A DNA stretch of 24,105 nucleotides from a virus. Each line of letters opens with the position of its first letter. The first letter of the stretch is position 1. A program made the translations under genes and the position numbers. Shown here in pieces: positions 20,054-24,105 of the stretch. Where the stretch lies: positions 1-24,105 of IMG/VR virus record IMGVR_UViG_3300007234_000096; one strand, given 5' to 3'. The notes below the pieces were generated by a model. That model made no database searches. It was given only the letters and a program-made list of their open reading frames with translations, and was not told the origin of the DNA.

Positions 20054-22547
20054 TGTCAACCTCATTAACGTCGTCTTCATCACCACTTATCTTGTTCTGT
20101 ACAGCTTCAAATCCAGCTTTAAACCCAGCTAGTTCTTTCTGGGCGTTGATCTGCTCTTCGGTCTGTACCAGACGAGTGGCCCTTTCGGCGTCGTTGTTTC
20201 TGGTTTGCTCTTCGGCTTGAGCTAGGCGGGCAGCAAGTTCTGCTGACTTCATGCGCTCCCTAGACTCCATATCTTCTTTCTTCATCACCGCATCGGCATA
20301 AGCCTTCTTGGCTTCAATATCAAGCTTGGCCATCTTCTCTTGGTGATCAGCAATAGCTTTCTGTTTCTTAATCTCAAGATCCTGCATCTGCATTTGGATA
20401 ACGGGGTCTTGCTGCATCTGGGCATTCTTCTCAGCCTGCTGCTGCTGCTGGGCTTTGCCTGTTAACTGCTCTGCTGCGGGCACGGCCAGTCTAGAGATGC
20501 GCAATTCGATATCTTCTGGTAGCGCTTCATCTTCGCTTGGGAGTTCAACGCCAAGCTCAAGCTCAATTCTACGTCGGTACGCGAACGCCACATGCTCTGC
20601 GATGTGCGCAGACGCCGCCGCTTGTATGGCTTTTGCGTTGGGTGCCTTAGCCAGAAGCCCCATTAGCTCTGGGTTCTGCAAGGCTGACATATGAACTTGA
20701 ATATGCGCCTCGTGATCCTGATACTTGAACGCCTTAACGGGCTTACCATTAATGATCGCCATGTTTTCTGTTACAGGATCGGTTGGCTTCGCGTCATCTT
20801 CGGTAGGAATGATGCGGGCAGCGTCGGGAATGCCAAGAACTTCAAGCATCTGACGGTGCAGCAGGGGGATGTCATACATTTGTGGCGCAGCTTGTGACAA
20901 CTGTAGGGCTGCTTGGTACTGCATGATCCGCTGAGCCATAGTGCCAGCATTGGGATCGCTAACAGGGATAATATCTACCCTGTCATCGAAGTCTTCTGCC
21001 GCAACTTTCTCTTCTTCCTGCTCGTAGGGGTACTCAAACGGGCCATATTCCCTAATGATTCCTGCCAGAATGCGCAATTCCTTGCCCATCGCCGCGTGAA
21101 TACGGGCCTGAACCGCAGACATCACTTTCATTTCCCGCTCAAGCACCGCTAATGTGGTGCCTACGGGCGCTTCGCCGTTGATATCAGACGCTTTTACGTC
21201 AGCAGCGGTGGCAAAGCGACGGCCTTCGCCCACAATATCCCGCAACAAGTTGTAAAGAACGTTGCTAGGCTCTTTGTAGGGCATGAATGTGATGTTGTCG
21301 CGGATAGCACCGCTTGGAACGTCTACATCACGGAACTCTCCGGGCATGATTGGGGTGTCATCGCCCTTGATTCGCAGGCCGCGAGTCTTAAGTCCGCCCG
21401 GAAGGTTGGATAATGTGCCCGCATCTACCAACTGACGCAGCAAAGAGGTGGCAGACTTGCTCAATCCGCCAATCATGTGGACTAAACCAAAGCCGTAGAA
21501 GCCGAAACCGGGCAAATACTGGAAGTGTGCGAAGTGTTGGCGCGCCAAACGGCGATCATCGCCCTCTAACCAGTTGCGTCGTATGCTCAAAACCGTCTTA
21601 GATGACTTGTCAATCGTGACAATGTAGGGCAGGGCCACGCCATCTGGGTCTTCAAAGCCCGGAATGTCGCATTCGACATGCATTTCCAGCAGGGTGTGGC
21701 GACTATCGAGGTCGTAATCCTCGCTCTCGCCGGTCAGATTGTTGTATTTGCGCTCAATCTCACCGAAATCAGGCTGTGGTGCAGGCAGGTCTACGTCTCT
21801 GTAGAAGCCAGCCACCTGAAATTTGCGTACATCATTGGATGATTTCTTCATTACATGGGTGTATCGACCACATGTAACGAGATCAGACGCCCCATAACTC
21901 ACCACGAAGTCTTCGGCGGGGACAAACATAGCGCATGGTCGGCCCAGTGCTGGGTCGTAATACACCTTTCTGAACGCCGAACCCGCAATAGGCAGTGAGA
22001 ACAACAGCTTTTCAGTCTCGGTACGGTACTCTGACATCACCTGAGTGGAGATGTAGTTCATAAGCTCCTGTACGCGAGCAGCCTGCTTGGTCTTCTCATT
22101 GTCGATCTTGCCAACAATCGAGGTCTTAACAGGGCCAACCGCCGGGAATATTTCCTGAATGGTCTGTGCTTGGAACCTCACAACAGACTCAGAGAGCATG
22201 GGATGGAATACACCACAAGCCCCATCCCACGGAGTGGATCGATCCTCAAACTTCAAGCCAAGGAGGTCGAGACCTTTCATGTAGGTCTTCTCCCAGTCCT
22301 TGCGCGAATCCTTATCTCCCTCAAACTGGGAGATCAACTCGACAGCAAGCGCCATGAGATCACGCTCATCGATGAGTTCCGCAAGGTTGTCACCGAACTC
22401 TGATGCCGTCTGCTCAGGGCCAAACTCAAAAACCATCCCCCCATCCTCGGTCATGATGCCCACCGATTCTGGGTTTTCTATTGCGATGGTTATATTTTCG
22501 CCGCCTTCCTCTGGGAGAAAGGGCATTGCTGCCTTATCGATAGCCAT
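20046..22547 (-). CDS. Portal protein, P22-type, with long C-terminal coiled coil
   Basis: The protein has 833 residues. It starts MAIDKAAMPFLPEEGGENIT, directly after the 69-aa gene. The central part (LAGIIREYGPFEYPYEQEEE, a preceding EREMKVMSAVQARIHAAMGK helix, and APVGTTLAVLER) fits the P22-like portal family, in which these helices form the wing and stem. The region DLVTCGRYTHVMKKSSNDVR and the FGFGLVHMIGGLSKSATSLL helix near residue 360 are also typical. Residues about 690-825 are a long Gln/Lys/Glu-rich coiled coil (QQQQQAEKNAQMQQDPVIQM, ...), comparable in position to the helical barrel of P22 portal. It lies between terminase and scaffold. The barrel comparison is inference. Confidence 0.92.
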   Translation of the reverse strand: MAIDKAAMPFLPEEGGENITIAIENPESVGIMTEDGGMVFEFGPEQTASEFGDNLAELIDERDLMALAVELISQFEGDKDSRKDWEKTYMKGLDLLGLKFEDRSTPWDGACGVFHPMLSESVVRFQAQTIQEIFPAVGPVKTSIVGKIDNEKTKQAARVQELMNYISTQVMSEYRTETEKLLFSLPIAGSAFRKVYYDPALGRPCAMFVPAEDFVVSYGASDLVTCGRYTHVMKKSSNDVRKFQVAGFYRDVDLPAPQPDFGEIERKYNNLTGESEDYDLDSRHTLLEMHVECDIPGFEDPDGVALPYIVTIDKSSKTVLSIRRNWLEGDDRRLARQHFAHFQYLPGFGFYGFGLVHMIGGLSKSATSLLRQLVDAGTLSNLPGGLKTRGLRIKGDDTPIMPGEFRDVDVPSGAIRDNITFMPYKEPSNVLYNLLRDIVGEGRRFATAADVKASDINGEAPVGTTLAVLEREMKVMSAVQARIHAAMGKELRILAGIIREYGPFEYPYEQEEEKVAAEDFDDRVDIIPVSDPNAGTMAQRIMQYQAALQLSQAAPQMYDIPLLHRQMLEVLGIPDAARIIPTEDDAKPTDPVTENMAIINGKPVKAFKYQDHEAHIQVHMSALQNPELMGLLAKAPNAKAIQAAASAHIAEHVAFAYRRRIELELGVELPSEDEALPEDIELRISRLAVPAAEQLTGKAQQQQQAEKNAQMQQDPVIQMQMQDLEIKKQKAIADHQEKMAKLDIEAKKAYADAVMKKEDMESRERMKSAELAARLAQAEEQTRNNDAERATRLVQTEEQINAQKELAGFKAGFEAVQNKISGDEDDVNEVDND

Positions 22548-22550
22548 AAT

Positions 22551-22760
22551 TTAGCCCATTTTTTTGGAGTGCATGAGTCCTTTGGTGGCACAGCCCGTAC
22601 CACGAGTCTTGCCGCCAGACATCATCTTCTTTGCTTTACCGCAAGTAACGCCACCAGACTTCATTTTCTTTGTGTCGTAGGTGGTGCCACCTCCGCCCAT
22701 CATCTTCTTGGCTGGCTTATTTCCTGTGCTGCAAGATGACTTACTTCCTGACTTCTTCAT
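22551..22760 (-). CDS. Tiny Lys/Met/Gly/Cys-rich protein
   Basis: The protein has 69 residues. ATG 22760 is used because GAGG lies 8 nt upstream; the longer in-frame start at 22808 would lie inside the terminase gene. It begins MKKSGSKSSCSTGNKPAKKM and has three KKM-[MK]-x-GG units (KKMMGGGG, KKMKSGG, KKMMSGGK), then RGTGCATKGLMHSKKMG. About 16 Lys and 8 Met occur in 69 residues, with Cys at 10, 40 and 57. The closing RGTGxATKG motif is one I recall at the ends of other small phage proteins. No fold or function is assigned. It sits exactly between terminase and portal. Confidence 0.75.
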   Translation of the reverse strand: MKKSGSKSSCSTGNKPAKKMMGGGGTTYDTKKMKSGGVTCGKAKKMMSGGKTRGTGCATKGLMHSKKMG

Positions 22761-22770
22761 AACTATATCC

Positions 22771-24105
22771 TCAGTAGTACTCAACGCGAGTACGCTCAAC
22801 GTACTCATCCTCTTCGTCGGAGGGCAATCGTATAAACCCTCCTTGACGAAACCTTATCAGTGCCTGAGTCATGGAGTCCACAAGGTCATCATGCTCACCT
22901 GACGGGAATGACGCGCACTCTTCAATCACTTCTTCAGCAAACCGAGTTGATGGTGCCCATATAACACCAGAAGCAAACAAGTCAGATACAGAGTTTACCC
23001 GAGCTATCTTGTCATTTCCTCTACTTGGTGTGTATTCCGTAATAGGGATGCCCATCCGCCTAAGCTCATGGATTAACGGGAGTCCGGCTGCCTTGGCCTC
23101 AATGATCACAGAGTCAGGCTGGATAGCGGTGTAGGCCGACATAGCCTCCTTCTTAAGCTCTGGAAACTCCCAGCGCCCCTTAAATGCATCTAACAAGATA
23201 ATATTCGGGCGACTCCTTCCCTCGTCATCCGGTTTATAGAAAACGCCAATAGTGACACAGGCCGAGTAGTCAGAGCGTTCGTTCTTGGTAAAGGCGGTAT
23301 CCCAAGACTGAATAACAAACTCGCAGTGCGGAGGGCTGTGATCCTCCCAGCGCTTCCACCATTCCCGCTTGATTAATGCCCCTTCCTCGGAGGTGGGAGA
23401 CTGTTGATACTGGGCGTTCCACTTGGGGCCGGGGAGTTCATCCTTTAGAGACTCTAGCTCTTTTTTGCTCCAGAACTCAGGCCATAGTGGCTCACCAGAG
23501 GGCATGATTGCTGGGAACTCAATGACTTCCCATTCATCAGTAGCGCCACGCTGAGCGGCTGACTTAATGATCTGTCCAGTAAGATCTCTTAAATGCCACC
23601 GAGTCATGATGACGATGATGGCTCCGCCGGGCTGCAATCGCTGACGAGGGCCGGAGGTATACCATTCATACACCCGATCAAAGACCGCTGGATCGCCAGC
23701 CATAGCCTCTTGTTCGGAATGGGGGTCGTCAATGATCAGAAGATCAGCGCCACGACCTGTAACCGCGCCACCAACACCAATAGCAAAGTACGATCCTTTC
23801 TGAGAGGTCTGCCATGCACCAGCAGCTTTGCTGTCTGTCTTAAGGGAGGTGCCCGGAAAAACTTCGGCATACTCTTTGGTATCAACGAGGTCTCGCACCT
23901 TACGGCCAAATCCTACCGCCAGCTCTGCTGTGTGCGCGGATTGAATGACCTTTTTAGTGGGGTGCCGTCCTAAAAACCATGCCGGTAATAGATAAGAGCC
24001 AAACTCGGACTTGGTGTGTCTGGGTGGCATGTTGATGATTAGTCGTTTGCATTCGCCAGTGATAATACGCTCAAACTGTCTTGCCACCATCGCGTGGTGT
24101 CGCCC
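22771..24105 (-). CDS. terL: Terminase large subunit (5' end beyond window)
   Basis: The frame is open to the right edge: five more codons (GRHHA) precede the first in-window ATG at 24090, and family members have further N-terminal sequence, so the true start lies outside. From that Met, the Walker A-like motif PPRHTKSE is at residues 22-29, Walker B LLIIDDPHS at 117-125, and IMTRWHLRDL near 161-170 is the coupling region. The nuclease domain begins about residue 255 with SWDTA (D264), VIIEAKAAG (E331) and HDDLVDS (D401/D402), which together give the RNase H-like acidic triad. It cuts and translocates DNA into the head through the portal encoded downstream. No small terminase subunit is visible. 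High confidence. Confidence 0.96.
   Translation of the reverse strand, partial: GRHHAMVARQFERIITGECKRLIINMPPRHTKSEFGSYLLPAWFLGRHPTKKVIQSAHTAELAVGFGRKVRDLVDTKEYAEVFPGTSLKTDSKAAGAWQTSQKGSYFAIGVGGAVTGRGADLLIIDDPHSEQEAMAGDPAVFDRVYEWYTSGPRQRLQPGGAIIVIMTRWHLRDLTGQIIKSAAQRGATDEWEVIEFPAIMPSGEPLWPEFWSKKELESLKDELPGPKWNAQYQQSPTSEEGALIKREWWKRWEDHSPPHCEFVIQSWDTAFTKNERSDYSACVTIGVFYKPDDEGRSRPNIILLDAFKGRWEFPELKKEAMSAYTAIQPDSVIIEAKAAGLPLIHELRRMGIPITEYTPSRGNDKIARVNSVSDLFASGVIWAPSTRFAEEVIEECASFPSGEHDDLVDSMTQALIRFRQGGFIRLPSDEEDEYVERTRVEYY

Noticed and set aside
20054-20086. Upstream start for the 65-aa gene
   Set aside because: The extension lies inside the portal coding sequence, while ATG 20053 has a well-placed GAGG.
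23593-23973. 126-codon plus-strand ORF opposite the terminase gene
   Set aside because: It is antisense to conserved Walker and nuclease coding sequence; its protein has no recognisable pattern and no ribosome site.
1-24105. Lysogeny, defence or mobile-element genes
   Set aside because: Both strands were examined: no integrase, repressor, transposase, toxin-antitoxin pair, CRISPR repeats or tRNA was recognised.

Overview
The window is a densely packed structural-gene region of a tailed bacteriophage, or of a prophage of the same type. All supported genes lie on the minus strand, so transcription runs from the right end (24105) to the left end (1). Neighbours are separated by a few bases or overlap by 1, 4 or 8 nt, and the ORFs on the plus strand look like shadows. 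I see no integrase, repressor, tRNA, insertion sequence or CRISPR array. The protein set matches, from memory, short-tailed (podovirus-like) phages known mostly from aquatic viromes: a large P22-type portal, a Mu gpT-like capsid protein, P22 gp4- and gp10-like tail proteins, and many small beta-rich structural proteins. The host cannot be read from this window; a Gram-negative aquatic bacterium is a guess.

Head module (24105 to 16440): large terminase (cut by the window edge), a tiny Lys/Met/Gly/Cys-rich protein, the portal, a 65-aa protein, a phage GroES-like co-chaperonin, the scaffold, a conserved 150-aa protein, a likely capsid decoration protein and the major capsid protein. A strong intrinsic terminator directly follows the capsid gene.

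Small-protein and neck module (16264 to 10989): two adjacent proteins share an N-terminal FSGPV-type tag. They are followed by a set of very small basic proteins, three of which resemble families that I recall from both phages and nucleocytoplasmic giant viruses. Next come a DUF4214-like repeat protein, a Gly/Met/Pro-rich protein, and the gp4-like and adaptor-like head-tail connectors.

Fibre and surface module (10986 to 5521): a chain of beta-rich, repeat-rich proteins. Two paralogous fibre proteins share a C-terminal domain, one protein has a LamG-like domain followed by a PT-rich linker, and one has twelve 22-residue repeats and then five 11-residue repeats. A tail-fibre-assembly-like protein closes the module.

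Lysis genes (5567 to 3896) sit between the fibre genes and the tail hub: two small membrane/coiled-coil proteins (possible spanin-like), a 3-TM-type holin and an M15 zinc peptidase endolysin. The left end carries a gp10-like tail hub, two small structural proteins and a long 5' portion of a Gly/Ala-rich protein that runs off the left edge. That last protein is a candidate internal or ejection protein.

The most notable features are the cluster of tiny basic proteins, the shared N- and C-terminal modules among adjacent structural genes, the two-tier repeat protein, and the intergenic island after the capsid gene with its terminator, inverted repeat and possible 21-codon ORF. Family assignments are from memory and motif reading; no database search was possible.
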